Assembly (NCBI GenBank): GCA_033977485.1
Contig: CM066994.1
Location: 13,208,001-13,272,000 of the forward strand
Origin: Hydrangea macrophylla
Lineage: Eukaryota; Streptophyta; Magnoliopsida; Cornales; Hydrangeaceae
Length of the DNA: 64,000 nt
Reading direction: 5' to 3'
Position 1 is the stretch's first letter; every line of letters begins with the position of its first letter. The notes under the pieces are model-generated. The model made no database searches. It saw only the letters and a list, made by a program, of their open reading frames with translations, and was not told the origin of the DNA. Below are positions 24,992-37,755 of this stretch, one piece after another. The position numbers were made by a program, and so were the translations under genes.

Positions 24992-25459
24992 TTTTTTTGA
25001 CTTTCTAAAGTTTAATTGTGATAGGAAGAATTGCTTATATCATAATATAATTCTTAAGGCTGAAAATATTAGTTATTACTTGAAGAGAAATGGAGGGGGG
25101 GGGGGGGGGGGATTGGATGCTGTTAATTGCCAATTCTGTTGTCTCTTTACTCTGAACAACGATATTCTATGTTGTATATGTTCCCCGTTTTTGTTTGTTG
25201 AGGAACAACTATTAATCTCTCAGTTTGGTTCTCATCATAATTGAGCATTCCACTTTCTATGCTAGATATGTGTCTAATTCAGTTTTGTCTTAATACTTGG
25301 AATGTGTAGATATATGTATATGTAGTTACCTTTCTAATTTCATTGTCCTTCCTTTTTTTTTCCCTATAGATCTTGGCCTGAAGTTCCATGGATGCTATTG
25401 TGGTTTCTTTGCTCTTTTCAGCATTCACTCAGCCAACTATTATGTAATTCATCAGATTC

Positions 25460-25518
<59 letters not shown>

Positions 25519-26040
25519 AACAGGCATTTTTTTTGGTCTGTCTGTTAAAACAGTAAAACTAGTTACAGTTACGGAATCAGATTCCATTATCTGTAATGTC
25601 TACTTACTGAAATTTTTCCTCAGACAACGTTCCAAGTTTGCATTGTCCTCTTGTTAGGGAAAAAAAGAGAGGGTGCAATGACAGAGAACATACAATTTGA
25701 ATCTGCAGTTTAAAATGTGTGTATACTGTATACTCACATACACATACAATATTGTCCTTTCAGTCTACAACATATTCTTTCAATAACTCAAATCGACACT
25801 GCTGAATCATTTCTATGCTATTTGCAGGAACTTTTTCTTCATTAGACAATACTCTCACTTTGAAACAATAGTTCTGAGATTATTACTTGGGAATTTTTAC
25901 GGACTTGTGGTCCTGCTTTCAAACCATTAGTGTATATATAATGTACAAACGTTTGAGACCTGGGATTTTCTGAGCAAGGATGGTATAGGAAGCAAGAGTT
26001 GGTGTTTTAATTAGAGTGTAGCTAAAGAGCAGATTGGCTT

Positions 26041-26083
<43 letters not shown>

Positions 26084-26924
26084 CTTGGAAGCTTCTCATA
26101 TACTCAATATGTTGTAATGTAAGTAACCTTTTATGAAAAATACTCTAATTGCACTGCAAGTGGTTAGAATTTATTTGTCACTAGAGGCTCTCACTTTGCT
26201 ATGAATGTACTTCTATGATGTCACTTTGTTTCTTGTGTCTGTGTGTTTTTGTCAAGAGTAGCTGTGTGGAGATTCTTGATCTGGTTTCAACACTTGATTG
26301 TGATATGGAAGGCTATCTAGGTCCGTTTGGATTTCTTTCCCGCATCCGTTTGGACTATAAAGTGCTCTCTCTAAAGTTAAATTCATCGAACTGATATTTA
26401 TGATTTTACCCTAGAAGCATATTCGGCCCTAATGTGCGATTGAGAAGTGATTCCAAACAGGACTTTAATGACAGCAGACAAAATAGAAACAATGGCATGC
26501 CTTTTGCAATAAATTAGACTAAGAAATTATTTCAATCACATAAATCTTCACCTAATTTTTATCACCTTAATCACATAAGTCAGACTGTAAATTCTCTCAC
26601 AATTGGTTATTTGAGATTAAATGACAGCATGCTTTTAAATTTGGTAAAAAATTTCTGATTAGTGAGACTTAATCAAATCAAATCCTTATGTTACAAAATT
26701 TACAATAATTAGTTATGTAAAATTTATTAAAATTTCTCATACCTTTATGTTGAGGAACTTTTTTCTTTAAAAAAAAAAGAGAAGGGAGAATGGACCTAAA
26801 ACCAAAAAAAAGTATTTTTACAAAACTTCTGATTAATTTTTGTGTGTATGTGTAGATTATGCACTGCACAAAGAAATATAGTGCTATTCCAATCCATAAA
26901 CCCCCTTACTACATAAAAGCTCAA
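24746..26924. other. Region downstream of the last VAL-like exon
   Basis: No CW-domain or other VAL 3' exon was recognised. It contains long CT runs (24955-24988, 25464-25514, 26043-26082) and a G-run at 25095-25111. Such sequence could hide short exons, but none has a convincing frame. Confidence 0.5.
25464..25514. repeat. Long (CT)n microsatellite
   Basis: About 25 uninterrupted CT units, the longest of several CT runs in this interval. Confidence 0.9.
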
Positions 26925-26940
26925 TTGGGTTGGGATGCTC

Positions 26941-26973
26941 GGCAACACATTTGTGGGCAACACTCATGTGGTA
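26941..26973. repeat. Left arm of a small foldback split by the retrotransposon nest
   Basis: The segment containing gcaacacatttgtgggcaac is mirrored at 48739-48776 (gctgcccacaaatgttgc) on the far side of the nest. The first LTR therefore inserted into the loop of a small inverted repeat. Confidence 0.55.
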
Positions 26974-27025
26974 TTTGCAAGACCGCAAAATATATATATA
27001 TATATATATTTTTGCAATCAATACT

Positions 27026-28712
27026 TGTCACAGCCCGGTCCCACAATAGCGGAACCGGAGCCCGTGGCACGCCACCGAGGCTAAACCAATTCATCAACGT
27101 TCCCAAAATTAGGTTTGAAGAACACACGCAGCGGAAAAACAAAACACATTTTAAAACCAGAGGTTCAGTCGACTGCTCAGTCGACGGAGGAGGGCAGGGA
27201 TTTTAATAGCAATTCCAGTCGACTGAAACTGGAGATCCAGTCGACTGATGCGGGGTCCAGTCGACTGCTGAGGGGTCCAGTCGACTGCTTTTGCTAAAAT
27301 AAGAAGCAGTAGCTAACATGCTCAGGGGTTCAGTCGACTGCTCAGTCGACTGCTCCCCTGGCAGCAGCCCAATCTGCAGAAAACAAGTTTAAAAGCTTCC
27401 TAACTTCCATCCAATGATCAACCACTCAATTCAAACTCAGTCCAAAGTAATCTTAACTGTATTAAAGCATTACCAAACATAATTACAACATGTTATAGTC
27501 TAATACAACGTTCTAGATCCATTCTATCATACCAAGTTAAACATGGGTTAAAACAACCAAATTCTTATTACAACATTTCTAGGATCCCAAAACTACAAAG
27601 TTAACATTTAAGTTGCCTTCTCAAAGAACTCCCAACCCACGTACTCACTTCTCCGATTCCTCGCCAGCATTTATACCTGCAATGGTTATTTGAATAACCA
27701 CACATATTTCGATTTGTTTAAGCTAATGCTTAGTGAATAAATCAACATATGTACATGAATGATAAACATGTCCGCATTCACATCTCTACATTTCATACTA
27801 GTCGCCGGAGACTCACGTGCCCGTCCATACTCCCAATCCGCGACTCCTCGCCAATAAGTCCACGCGAAAGGGTAAGACCCACGATTCTACAAACAATCGT
27901 GCGACCTTAATGCCTATATCGGCTCCACAAAATGGCACGGTGACCACGTGCTCCTTCTGACCCAAATAAGCAACTTAACATGCTCAAATACATATCACCA
28001 TGCTCGCGGTAATTAAAACATATCACCGTGCTATTGAGCCTACTTATCAATATAAATGCCCGATATGAACTACACAATATATCTCTAGGAATTAATATAT
28101 GCTATTCAAACATAACATGAATACATGCCAAGAAATCATTCCAAAACATAGTTGAATCACTCACCTCCGAATAATGCTCCTATAATTCAATCTGAAGAAA
28201 ACCCGTGCACAAAGAACGTGCAGAAGTCCGTCTAGCAAAATTCCTATGGATCAGAATTCCATTTATCAACTTTTATGAAAAATTCTAGAAAATAACTTTT
28301 CGGAAAACTTAGCCAAACAGGCCCTAATAGGTATCAAAACGAAGCTCTTACCTCGAGGAACTCAAATATGAAATCTGGGAGAAACCAGACTGACGGAAGG
28401 TCGTCGTTTGGCGTCGCAAAGCTCAAAGCTCCTAAATCTCCCTCTAGCCCCCTTTTTGGCCTCCTTTTGGAATTTAGGTTAAGCTTATAAAAAAAATCTA
28501 AGTTCATCTCTATCTATATATAGGCAACATTCTCGGGGAATTACGTTTACCTCCCCACGAGTTTTCCAAACTCCTAATCAGTCTCTGAAACTTTCTATAC
28601 AGCTTATTCATAGCTTTACGAGTGAAACTTCAAAATTATCAAAGTTTTCGACTAAGTTTCGTTTGGTCGCTAAAACACGAATTTCTATATGACGTTTTCG
28701 AAGTTGCTAATT
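27026..28712 (-). mobile_element. Reverse solo LTR (family A), 3' part
   Basis: First layer of the nest. This 1687-bp piece holds the LTR 3' portion and continues at 48388-48731, giving 2031 bp in all. The duplication atact flanks the whole at 27021-27025 and 48732-48736. It carries eight GTCGA-type palindromes at 27168-27350. The target sequence taatt (28708-28712) was duplicated when the outer element inserted. Confidence 0.9.
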
Positions 28713-30611
28713 TATAACACCCGTATTTGTGTTATAGCTTTTGCATTGCATTGTCATACATGATAATGTGTTGTGACGTGTCTTATGACACATGATTGAG
28801 TGAGTTTTGACTCACGAGTTGATTTGGGTGTCTGTATTAGAGAACCCATTGAAACTATGGTGATTAAAGATTTGTTGTTGCGAAGTCTCTCCGAGTATGA
28901 GACGGTCACTGTGGAACATTTAAATGTTTATATGAAAATAAATGTTTATCTGTGTATTTCAATATCTGTATAATTTCTGTTTTAGAATTTATTTCTGTTG
29001 TTAGATTTAGTATCCTGGTGAGGACGAATGAACACGCTATTAATTTGGTAGGCTAATTAGCAACTTCGGAAACGTCATATAGAAATTCGCGTTTTAGCAA
29101 CCAAACGAAACTTAGTCGAAAACTTTTATAATTTTGAAGTTTTACTTATAAAGCTAAGAATAAGCTGTATAGAAAGTTTCAGAGACTGATTAGGAGTTTG
29201 GAAAACTCGTGGGGAGGTAAACGTAATTCCCCAAGAGTGTTGCCTATATATAGATAGAGATGAGTTGAGATATTTCACAAAGTTAACCTAAAAGTTAAAG
29301 AGGAGGCCAAAAGGGAGGCTAGAGGGAGATTAGTTGCTTAGAGCTTTGCGACGCCAAACGACGACCTTCTGTCAGTCTGTTTTCTCCCAGATTTCATATT
29401 CGAGCTCCTCGAGGTAAGAGCTTCGTTTTGATACCTATTAGGGCCTGTTTGGCTAAGTTTTCCGAAAAGTCTTTTTCTAGAATTTTTCATAAAAGTTGAT
29501 AAATGGAATTCTGATCCATAGGAATTGTACTAGACGGACTTCTGCACGTTCTTTGTGCACGGGTTTTCCTTGGATCATATTATAAGTGCGTAAATCGGAG
29601 GTGAGTGATTCAACTATGTTTTGGAATGATTTCTTGGCATGTATTCATGTTATGTTTGAATAACATGTATTAATTCTTAGAGATATATTGTGTAGTTCAT
29701 ATTGGGCAATTATATTGATAAGTAGGCCCAATAGCACGGTGATATGTTTTAATTACCGCGAGCATGGTGATATGTATTTGAGCATGTTAAGTTGCTTATG
29801 TGGGTCAGAAGGAGCACGTGGTCACCGTGCCATTTTGTGGAGCCGATAGAGTGGCATTAAGATTGCACGATTGTTTGTAGAATCGTGGGTCTTACCCTTT
29901 CGCGTGGACTTATTGGCGAGGAGTCGCGGATTGGGAATATGGACGGGCACGTGAGTCTCCGGCGACTAGTATGAAATGTAGAGATGTGAATACGGACATG
30001 TTTATCATTCATGTACATATGTTGATTTATTCACTAAGCTTTAGCTTAAACAAATCGAAATATGTGTGGTTATTCAAATAACCATTGCAGGTATAAATGC
30101 TGGCGAGGATTTGGAGAAGTGAGTACGTGGTTTGAGAGTTCGCTTGGGAGGCAACTTAAATGTTAATCTTGTAGTTTTGGGATAAGAGAATATTGTAATA
30201 AGAATTGGGTTGTTTTAAACCATGTTTAATTTGGTATGTTAGGATGGATTTTAAACTGTTGTAATGGTTAGTAACATGTTGTAATTATGTTTGATAATGT
30301 TTTAATACAGCTAGAAGTACTTTAGACTGAGTTTGGTTTGAGTTTATTTCGAGTGGTTGATCTTTGGGGAAAGTTAGAAAGCTTTTAAACTTGAATTTCT
30401 GCAGATTGGGCTGCTGCCAGGGGAGCAGTCGACTGAGCAGTCGACTGAACCCCTGTGTCTGTTAGCTACTGCTTCTTATTTTAGCAAAAGCAGTCGACTG
30501 GACCCCTCAGCAGTCGACTGGACACCGCCCTCAGTCGACTGGACCCCAGTCTCAGTCGACTGGAATTGACATTAAATCCCTGCCCACTCCCGTCGACTGA
30601 GCAGTCGACTG
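28713..30611 (+). repeat. Outer element 5' LTR, first part
   Basis: Begins with an 8-bp inverted repeat, tataacac…gtgttata, around an 8-nt loop (28713-28736). A TATA box, ctatatatag, lies at 29244-29253. The GTCGAC palindrome cluster starts at about 30427. It is interrupted at 30611 by the inner element. Confidence 0.9.
29244..29253 (+). promoter_or_regulatory. Putative TATA box of the outer 5' LTR
   Basis: ctatatatag about 530 bp into the LTR; the identical copy in the 3' LTR is at 46769-46778. The RNA start site is not known. Confidence 0.5.
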
Positions 30612-32823
30612 TGTCACGCCCCGGAGTAGCATAAATAGAGAAAAATAAATTTCCTTTATGGGTCCATAGGGAATGACAAGTGAAAGTCACTGATAATCCA
30701 CACCACACAGTACTAGTCCAAACAGGAACAGTAAAACAACTGAAATATAAACACGGTTCTATCTATTACAAACATCAGAGTACGGTCCACAGGATCACAA
30801 CAGGTCTGGAGACAACATATGCCCAAGTACCCGTTAACTACAAAGTACAACAGTAAAAGAAAAGTAGTAACGTAAACTACTATCTATCTTCAGGTCTTCA
30901 GCTGGCGTACGGATAGGCGTCAGCATAACTGGCATCAGTGGGGCCATTCTCTACGTAACTCCCTTCAGGGTAAACGTTATCGCCATGAGTTCCATTATCT
31001 GCATTGTAAAGGACAGGGTAGTCTGGACGGGGAATGTCCAGGCAATAAAGGCCGTCAGCTTGTTGAAAGCTGAGTGAGCACTAACTAACACAGTCTCATA
31101 GAAATGACATATTTACAGTTATGAACAATAGATGACAGTGATACTAAATATATTCCTCATTCTTTTATTCAGACATATCATTAATCGATTATTATCGACT
31201 CCCATTCTAAGACTGATTCCACAATACCCAACTGACTATCTCGAACTGATTATATCAGCACAACATATCAGTGCTCTTGTTCACCGCTATACCGCTTTTA
31301 AGAACTCTTGCGAGCACCCATACATCGTTCTTATATAACGACTGGTCCATGGATATACCCATACTCTTGTTCACCGCTTTTAAGAACTCTTACTGTTCAC
31401 CGCTTTTAAGAACGCTTGCGAGTACGATACATACACAGCTCTGGTAATTCAAATCATGGGCGTGCCACATCTACTCTTGTTCACCGCTTTTAAGAACTCT
31501 TACTGTTCACCGCTTTTAAGAACTCTTGCGAGTACTGTGCACCCATAATTCTCACGATCCTGATCAAATCCTTGACATACACTTATCGGATTCAACCTGA
31601 GCGAATCATCAGCTCGACTCACACAACCTTAAACATACAATTCCTCTTACTGACTCATTCCTCACTTATCCAATACTACCCAGTATTATCATCTCAAACT
31701 TTACTACGTTATCGCGTCGTACTATTACTAGCGTTCCGAACCCGATTACGTTACTCACCATGTTATCTCAATCTCATTATCGTATCCCATTACCTCCGTT
31801 ATCCATAATATCGCATAATAGGAACATGAAACAACAATTAAACAACTACGCATTATGAATTATAAACTGAAAGGAATACATTCATGTTCTGCTAGGTTCG
31901 ATCGATTGAGGTCATCTCGATCGCTCGAAGAAAGTGCTGTTCGATCGATTGAAGTCTTCTCGATCGATCTAAGTGAAGGTGATCTCGATCGATTGAAGTG
32001 ATTTCGATCGATTGAGACTTAGTGATGTTCGATCGATTGAACTCAGTTCGATCGGTCGAACTTCGTCTTCTACAGATTCTGCCAGTGAACGTGCAGAATG
32101 TGCTAGGGGGTGTTTGGGTTATAATTAATACGCCCAGAATATGTAAAACATCATAACTAAGTTACCGAGTGAGTTTGGAACTCACCAAAAGTCGTTAAGG
32201 GCGCGTTTGGCTTGGTTGAAAGCTTCCAAGCTTTAATGGCGGCCTCTTTCTCTCTCTGCCTTATCTCTGTCTCTCTCTTTCTCTGTCTCCTTCTCTCTCT
32301 TCTTTTTCCTTCTTCTTCTTCTTCTCCTCTGCTGAGTGTATATATATATAGATATGTGTGTGTATATATATATAGATATATGGAGGTATGTGTATATATA
32401 TGTATACCAACACACAAGCACACACTCTCAACTCTCTCTTATCACAAGAGTTCAGCAAACCCACCACACACACGAATGCAGTGTATATATAGAGAAATGG
32501 GAGTGTAGGTGGCAGCATTTGCGGGAAACTGGAATTCTGATATTTACATTCTCGATCGCTCGAAGGATGCTCGATCGATCGAACTCAGATCGGTCAGTTA
32601 GATCGATTGAAAAAGGGTTCGATCGATTGAAGTGGGGACCACGTATTAAATTTATGTCGGTAGGGTTTTCGATCGCTCGAAAAGGGTTCGATCGCTTGAA
32701 CTGAAGGGTCTCGATCGCTCGAACTAGCTTCGATCGATCGAAGATGAAATTTCTTGAATGGTCAAATGAAGTATATAGAATCTCTCTGCATTAAATATTT
32801 ATTAAAAAATACGGGGTATTACA
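30612..32823 (-). repeat. Inner element 3' LTR
   Basis: On the minus strand, TGTAATACCCC…GGGGCGTGACA. It has two clusters of CGATCG palindromes (eight at about 31897-32063, seven at about 32552-32742), a TATA-like tatatata at 32484-32491, and a minisatellite around 31273-31537. Confidence 0.93.
31273..31537. repeat. Minisatellite within the inner LTR
   Basis: Repeated ctcttgttcaccgcttttaa and gaactcttgcgagtac blocks, with full units starting near 31363 and 31474 (period 111 bp) and a shorter one at 31273. The same array is at 39594-39858 in the other LTR. Confidence 0.8.
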
Positions 32824-32836
32824 TCATCCACCACCC
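32824..32836 (-). promoter_or_regulatory. Polypurine tract of the inner element
   Basis: On the minus strand gggtggtggatga directly precedes the 3' LTR, downstream of a cgaggacgaaatc motif. It would prime plus-strand DNA synthesis. Confidence 0.65.
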
Positions 32837-32874
32837 AACAAAAGATTTCGTCCTCGAAATCAGAACATACAAAG

Positions 32875-35800
32875 TTAAAACAAAAACGGAAACTTCTCAC
32901 GCATCTCTGACTCTAGCTCCCACGAAGCTTCTCCTTCATCATGATGCTTCCACTGAATCTTGACTAATGGAATCTCCTTATTCCTGAGCTTCTTGACTCC
33001 ACGATCTAAAATGCGAATTGGTCCTTCGTTGAACGTAACATTGTCGTTGACTTCAATATCCTCAAAGTTGATCTCGTGCGCTGGGTTATGAATACATTTC
33101 CTCAGCATACTGATGTGGAAAACGTTGTGCACTCCTGACATCTTCGGTGGCAGCGCAAGACGATAAGCAACTTTTCCAACACGCTCTAGAATCTCGAACG
33201 GTCCGATGAATCGTGGCGATAATTTGCCCCTCTTCTGACCAAATCTGACGATGCCTCGAACAGGCGAAACCTTGAGTAGCACATGATCTCCAACGGCAAG
33301 TTCTAAATCTTTGCGTCGCTTGTCAGCATAACTTTTGTGTCGGGTCTGAGCTGTCTTCATCTTCTCACGTACAATCTGAATCTTCTCACTAGTCTCTCGT
33401 ATCATCTCTGGCCCAAGAAGTTGAGTATCTCCGACTTCAGTCCAACATAGCGGTGATCGGCAAGGTCTTCCGTACAAAGCTTCAAACGGCGCCATTCCTA
33501 TGCTCGAATGATAACTGTTGTTGTATGCGAATTCTATCAAAGGTAAGTGTGTCTCCCAAGAATTCTCAAAATCAATGACACAAGCACGTAACATGTCTTC
33601 CATTACTTGATTAACTCTCTCCGTCTGTCCATCGGTCTGTGGATGAAAAGCTGAACTCAAGTTCAATGTTGTTCCCATCGCTGTCTGGAGACTCTTCCAA
33701 AATTCTGCAGTAAAGCGCGAATCTCGATCTGATACGATAGAAACAGGTACTCCGTGTAATCGTACTACGTGTTGCAGATACATTCGGCTCAATCGCTCCA
33801 CTGGATACGTCATACTGTAGGCGATAAAATGTGCTGTCTTCGTAAGTCGATCCACAATTACCCAAATAGCGTCATGATTCTGCTGCGATTTTGGTAATCC
33901 GACCACAAAATCCATGGTGATGTGTTCCCATTTCCATTGAGGAATTGGTAACGGCTGTAGAAATCCAGGTGGTTTCTGATGTTCTGCCTTTACTTGCTTA
34001 CAAGTAAGACACTGAGAAACATATTCAGCCACTTCTCGCTTCATTCCTTCCCACCAAAAATTTCTCTTCAAGTCCTTGTACATCTTTGTACCTCCAGGAT
34101 GAATCGTCATCCGTGATTTATGAGCTTCATCCAATATGTCCTTCCGGAGATTTTCTTTGTCAGGTACACACAGTCTACCTTTACATCGTAAAGCTCCATC
34201 TGTACTAACACTCCAGATATCAGGTTCTTTTGCTGTCATCTTGGTGAACCATAACTTCAAATCCTCTGCTGTCTGTTGAGCTTCTATGATACGGCTGATC
34301 AAAGTTGGTTGTACCATCAGACATCCAAAATGTTGTCTTTCCATTGGCTCCACTGGCTGAAGATCAAATTCGGCTAAAACTTCTAATGCTCTCCATTCTC
34401 TAATTAGCAATGCAGCGATCACTAATCGAGGTTTACGGCTCAAAGCATCTGCTACGACATTTGCTTTACCTGGATGGTATTGCAATGAAAAGTCATAGTC
34501 CTTGAGTAACTCCATCCATCTTCGTTGTCGCATGTTCAACTCCTTTTGAGAGAACAAATATTTCAAGCTCTTATGATCGGAAAACAGATCAAACTTTTCT
34601 CCATAGAGATAGTGTCTCCAAGTCTTCAAGGCAAACACTATTGCTGCCAATTCCAGGTCATGCGTCGGATAATTCTTCTCGTGTACCTTCAATTGTCTTG
34701 ATCCATATGCGATAACATTCCCGTCTTGCATCAGTACACAACCCAATCCCTGGTGCGATGCGTCACTGTAGATCACATATCTTTCTCCACTCTTAGGTAT
34801 CGCAAGTACCGGTGCAGAAGTCAATTTCTCTTTTAACTCCTGAAATGCACCCTCATGCTTGTCCGTCCATTCATACTTCGTCTCCTTCCTTGTTAAATTC
34901 GTCAGTGGTCCTGCTAACTTGGAAAATCCTTCTACGAATCTTCTGTAATATCCTGCTAACCCAAGAAAACTTCTGACCTCTGTCGCATTGGTCGGTCTGT
35001 TCCAACTTAAGACTGCATCAATCTTAGATGAGTCTACCGAAATACCGTCCTGAGATATAACATGTCCCAAGAATTTGACTTCCCGTAGCCAAAACTCACA
35101 CTTGCTGTATTTTGCATACAACTTGCTATCTCGAAGTGTCTGCAAGGCAATCTGTAAATGCTCCTCGTGATCTTCTTCCGTCTTTGAGTAGATCAGTATA
35201 TCATCGATGAACACTATAATGAATTGATCCAGATATGGTCTGAATACTCTATTCATTAAGTCCATAAATACCGCTGGCGCATTCGTCAATCCAAAAGGCA
35301 TAACTAGAAACTCGTAATGCCCGTATCTTGTCCTGAATGCAGTCTTCAATACATCCTCTGGTCGAACTAACAATTGGTGATATCCGGAACGTAAATCGAT
35401 CTTGGAAAAGATTCTCGATCCTTGTAACTGGTCGAATAGGTCGTCTATCCGAGGAAGTGGATATCTATTCTTGATCGTAACCTTGTTCAACTCCCTGTAG
35501 TCTATACAGAGTCGAAGTGTTCCGTCCTTCTTCTTTACAAACAGAACTGGTGCTCCCCAAGGTGACGTACTCGGGCGAACGAAACCTAAGTCTTCAAGCT
35601 CTTGAACTTGCTTCTTTAGTTCCAACATCTCAGTTGGTGCCATCCTATACGGAGTCTTGGAAATAGGCAATGTACCAGGTACTAATTCCACACAGAAGTC
35701 TATTTCTCTTTTCGGTGGAAGTCCTTTAATATCCTGAAATACATCCTGAAAATCTTGCACACTAGGAATCTGATCCATCGTGAGCTCTGTACTTGTACTC

Positions 35801-37395
35801 CCAATCGTAGCCAAACTACTCGTAAGAAACATATCGCTCGTCGGCTGACACTGAAATCTAATCGTCGGCCTTCCTTGTCTCGGAAATACAATCGTCTTAG
35901 TAGGGCAATCCAAATTGGCACTATACTTAGTTAACCAATCCATTCCTAGGATAATGTCGAACTCTGACATTGACAGAACTACCAAGTCTGCTGGAAGATT
36001 CCTATCTCCCAAAGTCAATGGGCAATCTTTACACACTTTACTCAACTTAACAGTCACTCCCAATGGTGATACAGCATTCAGTGTTGACTCAAGTGTCTGG
36101 GGTTCTAATCCCAATTGACGCACAATCTTAACAGCAATAAATGAACGTGCGGCTCCAGTATCAAATAAAGCTTTAACTGGACTATGAAAGAGTACAAGCG
36201 TACCTTCCAAATGTTGCTGCTCATCAGCGTTAAAGCCTGCTTCTCCTGGAATGATAGCATTCATCCTTGTCTGATCTGGAGGTCCTTGTATCCCTTGAAT
36301 CGATGCTCCGTAGTATCCTCCTTGTGGTGCACGACAATCCTTGCTTAGATGTCCCGGCTTGTTGCAATTTCGACAGACAATATCCATTCTGCGGTTAACT
36401 CTAGGGGCTGTACAGAATCTGGCAACGTGCCCTGGCTTTCCGCAATTAAAACATCCTCCGCTATTGCTTGGCGGCGCTGTCAGTAGTGCCTGCGGCTGTG
36501 ATCCTTGCTGGCGATATTGCTGGGGTCGAGTATAGCCCTGTTGTGGCTTTCTGGTTCCTTCCCAGGTTCTCTTATTCCCTTGGAAATTACTCTGAGGTCT
36601 CCAACCTTGGGTATTCCTTTGCGGTTGGTTTTGAAAATTCCTCTGTTGAAAACTTCTAGATGACTGAGATCGATTCATCTGTGGTTGTTGTGCTGGACAA
36701 GCATCCTTCTCTAATCCTGCAGCAAATCTGACAATCTCTTCGAATGATTGATTCAGATGACCAACCATCATATGTCTGAGATGGGGATTCAATCCTTGGT
36801 GAAATCTCTTCACCTTCTTCTGTGGCGTGTCTATCATATGCTGAGCAAATCTGGATAGACGCTCAAACTGTGTTGTATATTCCCTGACATTCCATCCTCC
36901 TTGTACCAAATTGAGAAAGTTCCTTTCCTGTTGATCTCTCTCATCCTCTGGGAAATACTTCTCCAAAAATCGTCCTTTGAATGTTTCCCATGGCATAGCT
37001 TTAGCAGCATCGATCCCAATAGTGGCTCGCTCGGCTTCCCACCAATCTGCGGCGGCATAAGTGAGCTGAAAAGTAGCAAGGCGACGCTTCTCTTGTTCGC
37101 TGCATTCCAATGCTTCAAATATCAACTCCATTTCTCTGATCCATTGTTCCGCTTTCCATGGTTCTGTTAGTCCATCGAACTTCTCAGGACGTAACCCACG
37201 AAAATTTGCTAACAACTTATCTCCAGTCTGTCTTGGTGGCGGGGGTGCAAAAGGTCTCTGGTGGGTGGAATGATTATAAGTATCCCCCACATGCTCCATC
37301 CTCTGCATGAAAGCTTCGAAAATTCCCGTCGGATCCATCCCTTCTGGAATAGGTGCTCCATTACGTGCTTGGTGATTTCTCAAGGGTCCTACCAT
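32875..37395 (-). CDS. Inner chromovirus Gag-Pol polyprotein (1506 aa)
   Basis: This uninterrupted frame encodes the polyprotein that packages, matures, copies and integrates the element. Gag capsid-like region about 95-230. CCHC knuckles C315-C318-H323-C328 and C341-C344-H349-C354. Aspartic protease DTG at 412-414. Reverse transcriptase about 585-790 with D667 and the FIDD pair D731/D732. RNase H with D878, E915, D940 and D983. Integrase zinc site H1092/H1099/C1129/C1132, catalytic D1162, D1223 and E1259 (35 residues between the last two), then a GPF/Y-type region near 1398. The C-terminal 50 residues (RILDRG…[12 protein letters not shown]) look like the chromodomain tail of Tekay/Del elements, thought to guide integration into heterochromatin. 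All catalytic residues I can check are present. The start is the ATG at 37395; a candidate splice acceptor lies about 18 nt upstream. Confidence 0.95.
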   Translation of the reverse strand: MVGPLRNHQARNGAPIPEGMDPTGIFEAFMQRMEHVGDTYNHSTHQRPFAPPPPRQTGDKLLANFRGLRPEKFDGLTEPWKAEQWIREMELIFEALECSEQEKRRLATFQLTYAAADWWEAERATIGIDAAKAMPWETFKGRFLEKYFPEDERDQQERNFLNLVQGGWNVREYTTQFERLSRFAQHMIDTPQKKVKRFHQGLNPHLRHMMVGHLNQSFEEIVRFAAGLEKDACPAQQPQMNRSQSSRSFQQRNFQNQPQRNTQGWRPQSNFQGNKRTWEGTRKPQQGYTRPQQYRQQGSQPQALLTAPPSNSGGCFNCGKPGHVARFCTAPRVNRRMDIVCRNCNKPGHLSKDCRAPQGGYYGASIQGIQGPPDQTRMNAIIPGEAGFNADEQQHLEGTLVLFHSPVKALFDTGAARSFIAVKIVRQLGLEPQTLESTLNAVSPLGVTVKLSKVCKDCPLTLGDRNLPADLVVLSMSEFDIILGMDWLTKYSANLDCPTKTIVFPRQGRPTIRFQCQPTSDMFLTSSLATIGSTSTELTMDQIPSVQDFQDVFQDIKGLPPKREIDFCVELVPGTLPISKTPYRMAPTEMLELKKQVQELEDLGFVRPSTSPWGAPVLFVKKKDGTLRLCIDYRELNKVTIKNRYPLPRIDDLFDQLQGSRIFSKIDLRSGYHQLLVRPEDVLKTAFRTRYGHYEFLVMPFGLTNAPAVFMDLMNRVFRPYLDQFIIVFIDDILIYSKTEEDHEEHLQIALQTLRDSKLYAKYSKCEFWLREVKFLGHVISQDGISVDSSKIDAVLSWNRPTNATEVRSFLGLAGYYRRFVEGFSKLAGPLTNLTRKETKYEWTDKHEGAFQELKEKLTSAPVLAIPKSGERYVIYSDASHQGLGCVLMQDGNVIAYGSRQLKVHEKNYPTHDLELAAIVFALKTWRHYLYGEKFDLFSDHKSLKYLFSQKELNMRQRRWMELLKDYDFSLQYHPGKANVVADALSRKPRLVIAALLIREWRALEVLAEFDLQPVEPMERQHFGCLMVQPTLISRIIEAQQTAEDLKLWFTKMTAKEPDIWSVSTDGALRCKGRLCVPDKENLRKDILDEAHKSRMTIHPGGTKMYKDLKRNFWWEGMKREVAEYVSQCLTCKQVKAEHQKPPGFLQPLPIPQWKWEHITMDFVVGLPKSQQNHDAIWVIVDRLTKTAHFIAYSMTYPVERLSRMYLQHVVRLHGVPVSIVSDRDSRFTAEFWKSLQTAMGTTLNLSSAFHPQTDGQTERVNQVMEDMLRACVIDFENSWETHLPLIEFAYNNSYHSSIGMAPFEALYGRPCRSPLCWTEVGDTQLLGPEMIRETSEKIQIVREKMKTAQTRHKSYADKRRKDLELAVGDHVLLKVSPVRGIVRFGQKRGKLSPRFIGPFEILERVGKVAYRLALPPKMSGVHNVFHISMLRKCIHNPAHEINFEDIEVNDNVTFNEGPIRILDRGVKKLRNKEIPLVKIQWKHHDEGEASWELESEMREKFPFLF

Positions 37396-37755
37396 GATGA
37401 TAACGAGTATTGCCTACAAGAGACATATTGATCAGCTGAAAGTCTTCTCGTAGAAACGAAACCAAGATAGAACGAAAAGCAACAAGAACTAACAGTTCTA
37501 CAAAGCAACACATCAATCAACCAACAATCAATATCAAAAGTACTGCTCGTATAAATATAGATATCAAAAGATGTACCATGGAGTACACAGTAACCATACC
37601 ATGTACCACGTGGGACAAGGCTAAAACAGTACTAAGGTCAACTACTACTGTCTATACAAAGCTATGGTCAAATAGCTATCTCTCAAGCTCCCAAAAATCT
37701 AGTGGACAACATGTCCTGATAAAACTAACAAAAACTAAGCCCTGCAGGTCCTGAC
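37396..37755 (-). other. Spacer between the acidic frame and gag-pol
   Basis: On the minus strand, 360 nt with no long frame. Near its downstream end, tgtctcttgtag (AG at 37414-37415) resembles a 3' splice site and precedes the gag-pol ATG. Confidence 0.5.

Noticed and set aside
25818..25840. gaactttttcttcattag after ttgcag as a terminal VAL exon
   Set aside because: Only five codons before a stop and no similarity to VAL proteins; the short exon at 24734-24745 is closer and at least as good.
32157..32704. Several frames of 60-122 codons in the inner LTR (and identical ones at 40478-41025)
   Set aside because: They fall on CT, AT and CGATCG repeats of the LTR and are explained by them.
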